From: Asterias rubens
Taxonomy: Eukaryota > Echinodermata > Asteroidea > Forcipulatida > Asteriidae
Direction: 5' to 3'
Assembly: GCF_902459465.1 (NCBI RefSeq)
Contig: NC_047062.1
Coordinates: forward strand, 32,172,673-32,236,672
DNA: 64,000 bases
How positions within the stretch are numbered: the first letter of the stretch is position 1; the number at the start of each line of letters is the position of its first letter. Below the pieces are notes generated by a model. That model was not told the origin of the DNA. It made no database searches and was given only the letters and a program-made list of their open reading frames with translations. This document shows, piece after piece, positions 18,903-47,752 of the stretch. The position numbers and the translations under genes were made by a program.

Positions 18903-21458
18903 AGTGGCAAATCTGAAACCTCTAAAGCAGGAACCTCTCAGCCTACCATCTTAACACCTGCAAGAATCAAACATGAAATCAACCTGTTGAAAGCATTCCA
19001 TGCAATGGAAGAGGGCATGTCAGTTTCCGAAGCATCCAAGCAGTTTGGTTTTCCCGAAGAGTCACTTCAGGTTTGGACCGTAACGAAGATTCCCATCAAC
19101 CAAGGAAGACCTCAACGGTCCTGCAACCAGCACAGTGTCCCACCGACAGCAAAGCGTAAGCACATGCCGTACGATAAAGCCAGTTTAGTGAATGCTATGC
19201 AGGCAACAAAAGACGGCATGAGCGCTTTGAGAGCTTCCAAGCTGCATGGTGTACCAGTTTCTACACTTTATGATTGGATCAGAAGAAATGGCACAGGATC
19301 AACACGGCGTGACAAGGGTAGAAGAATTGATGCCATGAATCGCAGAAAAACTCCAAAATCCTCCAAGTCTACACCCTCATCGAATGCCACATATAAGCGC
19401 ATGCACTATGGTAAAGCCAAGTTATTGAAAGCGGTCCAGGCAACAAAAGACGGCATGACCATCTGCAAAGCTTCCAAGCTGTATGGTGTCCCAGCTTCAA
19501 CACTTCGGGATTGGATCACTCAGCGTTCAAGGACTAAAAAAATCACTCCACCCACTGCCTCACAGAGTGCTAGAAACCAGTATGCTGAGGTGAATACAGT
19601 GGATGCACTCAAAGCAATACACGAAGGCTCCACCATTTTCAAGGCATCTCGACAGTTTGATGTCCCAAAATCAACACTTCATGACAAGATACAAGGTATT
19701 ATTAGGATTGACAGTACAAAGCATCAACAATCCTCCGTGCATAAAAATGTAAAGACACCAAAAACTCAGTACTACAATGAGATCAAGTTGATCAATGCAT
19801 TCCGTGCTATACCAGATGGCTTGACAGTTTACAAAACAGCCAGGCAGAATGACATCCCAAAATCAGCACTTCGTCTCAAGATCAAAAAGCAGCCTGGTGT
19901 CCAAAAACCAACACTTTGTGACCAGACGATAGGCAACGTAAATAATGACAGCACAAAACCCATGGTGTTGACATATAAGCGAAAACGTAGTACGTACAAT
20001 CAGGACAATTTGATTCAGGCATTCAAGCTTACACAAGAAGGCACACGTGTTCACCAAGCAGCCAGGCAGTATGGTATCCCAGACTCGACACTTCGTGACA
20101 TTGTCAAAAAGCAGCGTGGTGTCCAAAAATCAACACTTTGTGACCAGACGATAGCTAACGTTAAGAATGACAGCACAAAACCCATGGTGTTGAAGGCTAA
20201 ACGACAACCTCCTATGTACAATCAGGACAACTTGGTTCAGGCCTTCAAGCTTTCACAAGAAGGCACGTCTGTTTGCCAAGCAGCCAGGCAGTATGGTATC
20301 CCAGTCTCGACACTTCGAGATTGGATCACAAGAAATGTTTCCACTCAACGTTCACAGCCTAAACAAATCCCTCCACCCACTGCCTCACAGAGTGCTAGAA
20401 ACCAGTATGCTGAGGTGAATACAGTGGATGCACTTAAGGCAATACACGAAGGCTCCACCATTTTCAAGGCATCTTGGCAGTTTAATGTCCCAAAATCAAC
20501 ACTTCATGACAAGATACAAGGTATTGTTAGGATTGACAGTACAAAACATCAACAATCCTCCGTGCGTAAAAATGTAAAGACACCAAAAACTCAGTACTAC
20601 AATGAGATCAAGTTGATCAATGCATTCCGTGCTATACCAGATGGCTTGACAGTTTACAAAACAGCCAGGCAGTGTGACGCCCCCAAATCAGCACTTCGTC
20701 TCACCATCAAAAAGCAGCGTGGTGTTCAAACATCATCACTTTGTGACCAGACGAAACATGTAGGTAGCGTTAAGAATGACAGCACAAAACCCATGGTGTT
20801 GAAGGCTAAGCGAAAACGTAGTATGTACGATCAGGACAAGTTGGTTCGGGCCTTCAAGCTTACACAAGAAGGCACACGTGTTTGCCAAGCAGCCAGGCAG
20901 TATGGAGTCCCAGACTCGACACTTCGTGACATGATCAACAAGCAGCGTGGTGTCCAAAAATCAAAACTTTGTGACCAGACAATATGTAACGTTAATAATG
21001 ACAGCACAAAACGTAAACAATCCTCCAATTCCATGGTGTCGACGTCTAAGCGAAAACGTTGTACCTACGATCAGGACAATTTGGTTCAGGCCTTCAAGCT
21101 TACACAAGAAGGCACATGTGTTCACCAAGCAGCCAGGCAGTATGGTGTCCCAGTCTCTACACTTCGTGACATGTTCAACAAGCAGCGTGGTGTCCAAAAA
21201 CCAACACTTTGTGACCAGACGATAATTAACGTTAAGAATGACAGCACAAAACCCATGATGTTGACGTATAAGCGAAAACACAGTACGTACAATCGGGTCG
21301 ATTTGATTCAGGCCTTCCAAAGTACACAAGAAGGCACATCTGTTTACCATGCAGCCAGGAAGTATGGTGTTCCAGACTCGACACTTCGTGACATGATCAA
21401 ACGAAATCCCATTGAGGATGCAAGCAGAGGCCAAACGAATATATTCACAAGAGATTAA
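18903..21458 (+). CDS. Gene A, part 1: twelve tandem pipsqueak-type HTH units
   Basis: A TTTGTAG acceptor opens an 851-codon frame beginning SGKSETSKAG and ending at TAA (21456-21458). It holds twelve repeats, each about 40 residues with a ~27-residue basic linker. The consensus is Y-x4-L-x2-AF-x6-G-x-S-V-x2-AARQYGVP-x-STLRD-x-I. This is the HTH_psq fold used for DNA binding by Pipsqueak and at the N-terminus of pogo/Tigger/CENP-B transposases, which normally carry one copy. Units 4-7 and 8-11 are an ~825-bp tandem duplication (19546 matches 20371), with units 4-5 and 8-9 nearly identical. Linkers contain repeated KRKR patches, likely nuclear-localising. No membrane or signal segment is seen. 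It is open throughout despite its length, which favours selection or recent origin. Confidence 0.8.
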   Translation, partial: SGKSETSKAGTSQPTILTPARIKHEINLLKAFHAMEEGMSVSEASKQFGFPEESLQVWTVTKIPINQGRPQRSCNQHSVPPTAKRKHMPYDKASLVNAMQATKDGMSALRASKLHGVPVSTLYDWIRRNGTGSTRRDKGRRIDAMNRRKTPKSSKSTPSSNATYKRMHYGKAKLLKAVQATKDGMTICKASKLYGVPASTLRDWITQRSRTKKITPPTASQSARNQYAEVNTVDALKAIHEGSTIFKASRQFDVPKSTLHDKIQGIIRIDSTKHQQSSVHKNVKTPKTQYYNEIKLINAFRAIPDGLTVYKTARQNDIPKSALRLKIKKQPGVQKPTLCDQTIGNVNNDSTKPMVLTYKRKRSTYNQDNLIQAFKLTQEGTRVHQAARQYGIPDSTLRDIVKKQRGVQKSTLCDQTIANVKNDSTKPMVLKAKRQPPMYNQDNLVQAFKLSQEGTSVCQAARQYGIPVSTLRDWITRNVSTQRSQPKQIPPPTASQSARNQYAEVNTVDALKAIHEGSTIFKASWQFNVPKSTLHDKIQGIVRIDSTKHQQSSVRKNVKTPKTQYYNEIKLINAFRAIPDGLTVYKTARQCDAPKSALRLTIKKQRGVQTSSLCDQTKHVGSVKNDSTKPMVLKAKRKRSMYDQDKLVRAFKLTQEGTRVCQAARQYGVPDSTLRDMINKQRGVQKSKLCDQTICNVNNDSTKRKQSSNSMVSTSKRKRCTYDQDNLVQAFKLTQEGTCVHQAARQYGVPVSTLRDMFNKQRGVQKPTLCDQTIINVKNDSTKPMMLTYKRKHSTYNRVDLIQAFQSTQEGTSVYHAARKYGVPDSTLRDMIKRNPIEDASRGQTNIFTRD

Positions 21459-22676
21459 GAGCAACAGATGGTCAGCCACATCAAGCACATGGCTAATATT
21501 GGATATGAGTATTCAAAATCTGACGTCAAGTTTCTCGCTGGAGATTTTGCAAATGCTTTAAAAATAAATCTCCAAGACAATAAACCACTCTGTGACATCA
21601 TAGAGCAGGGTGACGTCTGGTATTCTGGTTTTTCAAAGCGTTGGCCAGACTTACAATTGGTATTAAAGCCCAATCAAGAATCCGAAGCAAGATATGCCTC
21701 ACAAGACAAAACAGACAACTACTTCAAGGAATTAGCCTATATCCTTGTCTCAAACGATTTGCTTGAATCTCCCAAATGCATCTATATCATTGATGGATAT
21801 TTCCTCAGCAAAGAGCATTCTCCGCCAGAAAGTGCGTTAAATGTCGGCGAAGAGAAAAATAGGCCAGAAAGTGCATCAAATGTCAGCAAAGAGAAAACTC
21901 CACCAGAAGGTGCGTCAAATGTCGGCGAAGAGAAAATTTCAACAGAAAGTGCATCAAATGTCAGCAAAGAAAAAAATCCAACAGAAAGTGCATCAAAAGT
22001 CACCACTAAACCGGAAGCAGTTATTGAGCAGTCAGTGACCATCATTGGGGGAGGCAATGCCAGCGGTTATCACATTCCTCCGTATTTTGTGATCCCTTAC
22101 GGTTGGAAAGATACGTATCTGGAGGGCTCTCCTTCAGGATCAGCCGGTGCTGACCAAGGCTGGAGTAACTCGGATGTCCTTAAGAACTATCTCCAGAAGC
22201 ATTTTGCAAAGTATGCTTATAAAAAAGGCAAGGGTACAAAGACATTGGTCCTGTATGACGGCAACAAGTACCACCTCTCTCTGTTTATGGCAGACTGGGC
22301 CAAGAAGAATCAGGTGATTCTCTTTCCGTTACCACCGAAGGGAAGTCAGGTGACTGAGCAACAAGACGATGGGCTGTTGGGCCTGTTCAAGTCCATTTAT
22401 TCCACCGAGTGTCAACTTCATCGTGCAAATAACCCCGACACCCAAATTACGAAGCATAACTTTGCCAAACTGGCGGCCAAACCTTACTTGGTAGCAATGT
22501 CTCCATCCAACCTGAAAGCTGTATTCCACAATGCTGGTATATATCCATTTTCACATGTTCAAGAATGCACCAGTGGAGATTTTCAGGTTGCACACGCTGC
22601 TGCCACCATCTCTGTCTTGTCAGATGACGTCAAGGGGGAAGTGGAACGCCACAATTCAGGTGGCATGGAAACCTAG
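21459..22676 (+). CDS. Gene A, part 2: CENPB-HTH and DDE (pogo/Tigger) domain after one stop
   Basis: This is the same frame as part 1, separated from it only by TAA. It opens EQQMVSHIKHMANIGYEYS, the start of the CENPB-type second HTH (RWPDLQLVLKP), then DNYFKELAYIL and the catalytic core. The three acidic positions of a pogo-type DDD core are recognisable: CIYIIDG (usual IDES), LVLYDGNKYH (usual DGHxSH) and VTEQQDDGLLG (usual QPLD). Motif surroundings are altered at all three, so transposition activity is doubtful. Between the first and second Asp sits an insertion of 13-residue repeats (ESASNVSKEK type, 21827-22010). The first ATG after the stop is 21468. Paralogue gene B reads DQEQ where this reads D-stop-EQ, so a CAA to TAA change is the simplest explanation. 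The part may be translated only by readthrough, by a separate start, or not at all. Confidence 0.7.
   Translation, partial: EQQMVSHIKHMANIGYEYSKSDVKFLAGDFANALKINLQDNKPLCDIIEQGDVWYSGFSKRWPDLQLVLKPNQESEARYASQDKTDNYFKELAYILVSNDLLESPKCIYIIDGYFLSKEHSPPESALNVGEEKNRPESASNVSKEKTPPEGASNVGEEKISTESASNVSKEKNPTESASKVTTKPEAVIEQSVTIIGGGNASGYHIPPYFVIPYGWKDTYLEGSPSGSAGADQGWSNSDVLKNYLQKHFAKYAYKKGKGTKTLVLYDGNKYHLSLFMADWAKKNQVILFPLPPKGSQVTEQQDDGLLGLFKSIYSTECQLHRANNPDTQITKHNFAKLAAKPYLVAMSPSNLKAVFHNAGIYPFSHVQECTSGDFQVAHAAATISVLSDDVKGEVERHNSGGMET
21827..22010 (+). repeat. 39-bp coding tandem repeat in the DDE domain
   Basis: About 4.6 in-frame units of 39 bp encode PESASNVSKEKTP-like 13-residue repeats, rich in Glu, Ser and Lys. 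Gene B lacks them at the same point (FSTKPEADEAQ), so they expanded after the duplication or were lost in B. Confidence 0.8.
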
Positions 22677-22736
22677 ATCCTGAAGTCTACCACGATCTCA
22701 TCTCCCCTGCTTGACCCTTCAGGTATTGTATATTTT

Positions 22737-23031
22737 ATTAAGTAGGATTTGAAACTTTGCATGGTGGAAATATGATATGGAAAGGTTTGCGGTAACACCA
22801 TGTAATGACTATCTCTAATGAGTTGGGGTGGTTCTGAAAAGAACTGTTGGTTTAACTCGACGTTTCGATCAGTATGCTCCGATAGTCTTCTGGAGAAAAG
22901 AAAAAAGCAAAAAAACAAAAAAAAGACGATTAGAGTGATTGAAACGTCAAGTTAAACCAACGGTTCTTTTCAGAACCACCCCAACTCATTAGAGATAGTC
23001 ATAACATGGTGTTACTGCAAACCTTTCCATT
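22737..23031. mobile_element. Foldback MITE family 3 (GGTTTGCGGTAACACC), intact
   Basis: Arms at 22779-22872 and 22936-23028 are reverse complements: GGTTTGCGGTAACACCATG ... GACGTTTCGATCAG against its mirror. A short A-rich loop lies between. Partial or variant copies are at 10182-10628, 41930-42350, 44008-44182, 46959-47153 and 48045-48185. It sits about 60 bp past the gene A stop codon, so it may be part of the 3' UTR. Confidence 0.75.
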
Positions 23032-23207
23032 TTGTTTATTGCTGCTTCGTTGCTTTGGTATTTTTCTTTTAGTATATTATTGTGTAATATGATTTTTAAT
23101 GGTTTACTTTTTTAATTGTACATTTTGATCGTACATTGTAATTGTTAATTTGCGTTGCATTGTCTCACTTTTGAGATTTAAATTTGGCCTCTAGCTACCA
23201 GGCAATC

Positions 23208-23325
23208 TCGGTTGTCTAGTTGGTAAGACTAGACAATTACAAGAGTCTAGAATTGCAAGGGTTCGTGGGTTCGAATCCCACCCGAGTAATATGCCTGTGA
23301 TATACTGAGTATACAGTGGTAACAC
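23208..23325 (+). repeat. tRNA-derived SINE family 1
   Basis: The head is tRNA-like: CTCGGTTGTCTAGTTGGTAA (A-box) and GTGGGTTCGAATCCCACCCG (B-box, closing the T-arm and acceptor). The body 'AGTAATATGCCTGTG' and 'ATACTGAGTATACAGTGGTA' follows. Other copies: 12250, 35925-36035, 38963-39122, 45625-45790, 50385-50510. Confidence 0.8.
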
Positions 23326-23456
23326 ACAACAGTGTTTGGGTAAACAAAAATAATAATAATATTTGTTATCCCCAATGCAAATTTAACATCTACAGGTTTA
23401 TACTTTTAAGTTTGGTTGTCACTTTTTCTAATATTCGTGGTTGTTCTCTGCATTCT

Positions 23457-23730
23457 AAAGGCACTCGATACTATTGGTAAATGCTCAAAATAGTTGTTAG
23501 CATAAAAAGTTTAATATTTGAATTTGATTTCGAGACCTCGGAGTTTGAGTTTGAGGTCTTGAGTTAAAGCATCTAAAATGCACACAACTTAATGTTTTTT
23601 TCTTTTTCTTCCATTATTATCTCGCAACTTTGAAGACCAGTTGAGTTCAAATTTACACGGGTTTATTATTATGTGCATTTGTTGAGATACACCAAGTGAG
23701 AAGACTGGTCTATGACAATAATGTCTACTT
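23457..23730 (-). mobile_element. MITE family 1 copy
   Basis: It starts AAAGGCACTCGATACTATTG and carries the internal GACCAGTTGAGTTCAAAT and CACCAAGTGAGAAGACTGG blocks. The far end is truncated. Confidence 0.65.
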
Positions 23731-24027
23731 CATTGATTTCATCCTCTGTCGTTGTCATCTTGTGTAATGTGTTTTTTAATGGTTTCATATTTTAATTGAA
23801 CATTGTCTTGCGTCTTTGAACAGCTTTGTTTGGAATTGGTGCACTTAAAATTACTTGTTATTATTTATTATTTTTCAGTAAGCACCTCAAGTAGCATCTC
23901 GCCAGACGGTAAACCATAATCGGAAGTGGATAAGGCCAACAGCACCAGCCATCAAGCACTGCAGCAGCCTGATCTTAGTCAAATAGACCCAATGTGATAA
24001 GTGTGAACACTGGACTCATCTAGGTCT

Positions 24028-24190
24028 AATTTCATGGCTCTGCTACAGAAGCAGGAAATTCGGGGCTTACGTCAATCGTATTTCCCGCTGACACAGCTAG
24101 AGCAGAAATTCAGCACTTGCATAGTAAGCGGAGAATAGTGATCGTAAGCAGAGAGTTTAGCAGTAAGCAGAGCCATAAAATCAGGCCTTA
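24028..24190. mobile_element. Foldback MITE (TTTCATGGCTCTGCTTAC type)
   Basis: It starts AATTTCATGGCTCTGCTAC and ends GTAAGCAGAGCCATAAAAT. A second copy is at 33750-33962 (CAATTTCATGACTCTG and CAGAGCCATGATATTGG). The structure is the same as the AATTTCATAGAGCTGC elements. Confidence 0.6.
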
Positions 24191-24288
24191 TCCTTTTGTA
24201 CTTTAATATCAGTAATGCAACCTGACAGTCTGCCCTCATGGCTGGGGCAAGTAGAGATTCATGAATTTCTGTTTACACGAGTCACAGG

Positions 24289-24440
24289 CCTGGAATTTCA
24301 CTGAGATCATGGTCAATGTTGCCCTGGACTTGGCCTTGGTGCCCATTTAAAAGTCACCCAGATAAGGTTTTCCAATGGGAGTACCTTTGCAAAGTGAAAA
24401 AGGCCCGGCCCTTTCAAAGATGAAATTCCAGGCCCGGAGT
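24289..24440 (+). repeat. Dispersed repeat family 4, variant a
   Basis: It reads GGCCTGGAATTTCACTGAG ... CTTGGCCTTGGTGCCC ... GATGAAATTCCAGGCCCGG, with terminal GGCCTGGAATTTCA in inverse orientation. Copies are at 42366, 47855 and 61432. Confidence 0.65.
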
Positions 24441-24509
24441 GCAATATAGTTTGTTAGGCATTTTTGTGGTTTGGTTTTGGGTGGTTTTAATTTTTTGTAT
24501 TGGTAACTA

Positions 24510-24592
24510 TGGGTGCGTTCGTTTAGCTTCCCTGGGTCGACCCCGATGTGTGGCGTGTGGTCGACCCGGGGGAGCTAAACGAACGCACCCAT
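24510..24592. mobile_element. 83-bp perfect-stem hairpin element
   Basis: GGGTGCGTTCGTTTAGCTTC at the left pairs with GAGCTAAACGAACGCACCC at the right; GGGTCGACC and its complement pair further in. The loop is only about 15 bp. It looks like a very short MITE. Confidence 0.65.
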
Positions 24593-25080
24593 AAAGAGTG
24601 GATATTGGTACTTGATGATAACCAATGTCATAATGCTTTGGAACAAAAGTTATTAGATTGGTTAATTATTCACAATGGTTGTTCTAAAAAACGGAAAATT
24701 ATTTGGATGACTTCTTTTACATTTATAAACTCCAAGGACAGATTTGTTTATTCTGAACACTATTTGTGACTCGGCACTCAAAACCTTGAGCAATAATGTC
24801 TGAAAGGTGCTTTGAAGTTCAAACATTGAGTAGTTGGTGAGTGTGAACTAAATCTGCCCCTTGAACAAGATGGCGTACAAAAGATCTCTAGATATTATTC
24901 CGACAAAACAGCACGTTGTACGTTTTAAAGTTACCAGCCAAGGATAAAAATACTAGTCAAGAAAGCTGGGTCTATGGGGTCTTGGCTCTTAGGTGATCTC
25001 TGTCTTGCTGGGCAAAACTTAGAGGTAAAAATTTCCTCCCGCGGTCAAACATAAACAACTTGTATCTGTGAAGTTATAAT

Positions 25081-25411
25081 TTAAAGGCACTGGACACATT
25101 TGGTAATTGTCAAAGACTAGTATTCTCACTTGCTGTCTTCAAAGTTGCAAGAGAGTAATGAAAGAAAAGCGTCCTTGTTGCACAAATGTGTGTGCTTTCC
25201 GATATTTTAAAAGGCTTCTGGCCTGAAGTCTTTTAAAATAAATATTTGAATGAGAAATTACCTCTTTCTGAAAAACTACATTACTTCACTCAGAGGGAGC
25301 CCTTTCTCACAATGTTGTATACTATCAACAGCTCTCCATTGCTTGTTACCAAGTAAGTTTTTATGCTAATACGTATTTTTAGTAATTACCAATAGTGTCT
25401 AGTGCCTTTAA
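25081..25411 (+). mobile_element. MITE family 1 copy with both ends
   Basis: It starts TTAAAGGCACTGGACACATT and ends GTGTCTAGTGCCTTTAA. The internal landmarks match the other copies. Confidence 0.75.
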
Positions 25412-27184
25412 TGCATGAATTTTATTTTATATTTTTATCTTTTTGGATAAGTCAAAAGCACAGCTGACCCGCTCAGAGGATTGGCAAAAGGCATGTAAAT
25501 ACTTTGTAGCTATACTTTTTAAGAACTAAACAAAAACTTGGTTTGTTTATCACTTCTGGGCGTTACTCAAAAAACAAATGTCTGTACCTCTACTGCAGCG
25601 TTATTTTGCAGAATGTTTTCTGAGATTTGGCTATAATTTACAGAAGGGAAAAGGCCTGGGGCCAATTTCATAGAGCTGCTTAAGCAAACAATTTGCTTAA
25701 GCACGAAAATAGCTCGCTTGTTTTTCACATGTCACTGGCCAAAATGTCATGCCATATACATTGCTTGTGACTGGTACTTAGCTGTTGTTTACTTAGCATA
25801 ACAATTGAGTGGAGTCTTGGCCGGTAATCTGATTTTACTAAGCAAGGATTTTTTTGCTTAAGCAAAATTTTGTGCTTAAGCAGCTCCATGAAATTGGGCC
25901 CTGGCATCAAGGAGTTACTCAATGACCCTGAAAAAAAGAGAGATTACAAGCATAGATTACAGTACCCTGTGTCCATCTTTCTACAGGGGAAACAATTAGA
26001 AAGTCCAGGTGAGTCATGCACTTAGTTTCAACTCACTAAAGCAAACTGAGGGGGCTAGAAAACAATGTCTTCATATTCCTGGTATAAGTGGTTCAATGAT
26101 AAACATTTGTTTAGCTCAATTAATTGTAATCATGGGCTGAGAATAGTAATGATCTCTATGCCAATTGGGAAGTGCGGTGAACAGAGCTATCAAAAAATTA
26201 CTGAGCGGTTAAGATGAAACGAATAAGTTTGTGTTATTTTGTAAAACTGTACAAAAGTTTATGCCACCTTTGGAGTCAAAACTTGGAAAAACTTTGGGCA
26301 TGTAGCAGATAGGCACTGACAAGATTCCAATTTTGTCCAGAAATTACAGTACGTGTTGGTGGAAATCTTCCTTTGAAATATTTTTGCCTGAAATGCTTTT
26401 TGAGAAATGAGCGAAACAATTACTCCAAAATTTGATGCTTGGAAACTGAAATCAGATCAGGGGGGTTTCAGTATTTACTTGTGACTCTGGTGAACAGTTG
26501 AGCCAAGTTTGCACAGTTTTGTTGCTTGTGATCGTAAAGTTTGGAAACTGATCTACGACAGTTTCCTTTGAAAACTCAGTTGTTATTATTGTGTCAGTTT
26601 ATTTAAATGACAATGTCACTAGTTTCTCTGATGACCACCCCCCACCCTCCCCGTCTATATGTAACCTTTTTTTTCTTGAGAAAAGTTATTAATGGTAATG
26701 GTTAGGATTTGAACAATTTGTATGGTTGAAATTTGGCATTGGCAAGATTGGCAGTCTAAGACCAAGGGTTTGGGGTGCTCAAAATAATGTTTGGCGCCAC
26801 CAGTCTCATCAAAGACCGCTTGGATGGGGTATACAAGAGCTTTTACGGGAATGATTATATCGCAGTCGGCGCAGTGCCTGCAATCATAAAACTAATGATA
26901 AAGCAATGAGGCTGTCCTTACTCTGTGCATTTTGTTCATGATCTGTTAGAACAATTAATATTATGTATTCAAGCCCTATCTTTTTTCCAATTCTAAGGCA
27001 AAAAGAGTTACAATGATTTTGAAAAGGTTTTTACAATGGAGTATTATTATTGATGGATGAATCTTTTCTAAAACAGAAGAGGTAACTGTACTAGGTCAGG
27101 GGATGGGTCTTTTATTTTATTTCTACCTCCATGGTCCATCCAAGCCCCCCCCCCCCCGGGGGGGCGGGGCTTGGACCGAGAGAA
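25412..27184. other. Intergenic stretch before the RIOX1 promoter
   Basis: A foldback (25656-25903: AATTTCATAGAGCTGCTTAA to GCAGCTCCATGAAATTGGGC) is the only clear element. The rest holds no gene. 27146-27176 is a C14/G run, an assembly-risk site. Confidence 0.45.
25656..25903. mobile_element. Foldback MITE (AATTTCATAGAGCTGC type), intact
   Basis: The ends GGCCAATTTCATAGAGCTGC and GCAGCTCCATGAAATTGGGC are reverse complements, and each is followed inward by TTAAGCA-rich arms. This is the cleanest copy of the family at 6690-7036. Confidence 0.7.
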
Positions 27185-27358
27185 ATAAAAACTTACGTTT
27201 ACCGAGCGAGAGAGGGCGTTTGTCAAATTGAAAAAAACTTGGCACATGCTCTTGCTTGGCACCCAGACTCCCGTTAATGTATATGGCTCCTACCTCCATG
27301 CTTAAAGAGTAAGGGGTCAGTCTAAACTCAATCACACGGCGTGTGTACGACAACCAAA
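27185..27358 (+). promoter_or_regulatory. RIOX1 promoter and 5' UTR
   Basis: It shares the GAGCGAGAGAGGGCG block (27204-27218) and the following AACTTGGCAC with the promoter of gene A (17560-17740). No TATA box is obvious. Transcription presumably starts within about 150 bp of the ATG at 27359. The duplication boundary upstream lies near 27185. Confidence 0.5.

Positions 27359-47752
<20,394 letters not shown>

Larger units (their letters stand above)
23032..24290. other. Repeat-filled intergenic DNA downstream of gene A
   Basis: It contains SINE family 1 (23208-23325), a MITE family 1 copy (23457-23730) and a foldback of the TTTCATGGCTCTGC type (24028-24190). No gene is seen. Confidence 0.5.

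Noticed and set aside
20961-21488. 175-codon minus-strand frame, with related ones at 19863 and 20736
   Set aside because: These are antisense shadows of the HTH array; they repeat because the array repeats.
23208-23290. Functional tRNA gene
   Set aside because: A- and B-boxes are good, but the anticodon stem has an internal duplication, the same body follows each copy elsewhere, and copies are dispersed. It is a SINE.
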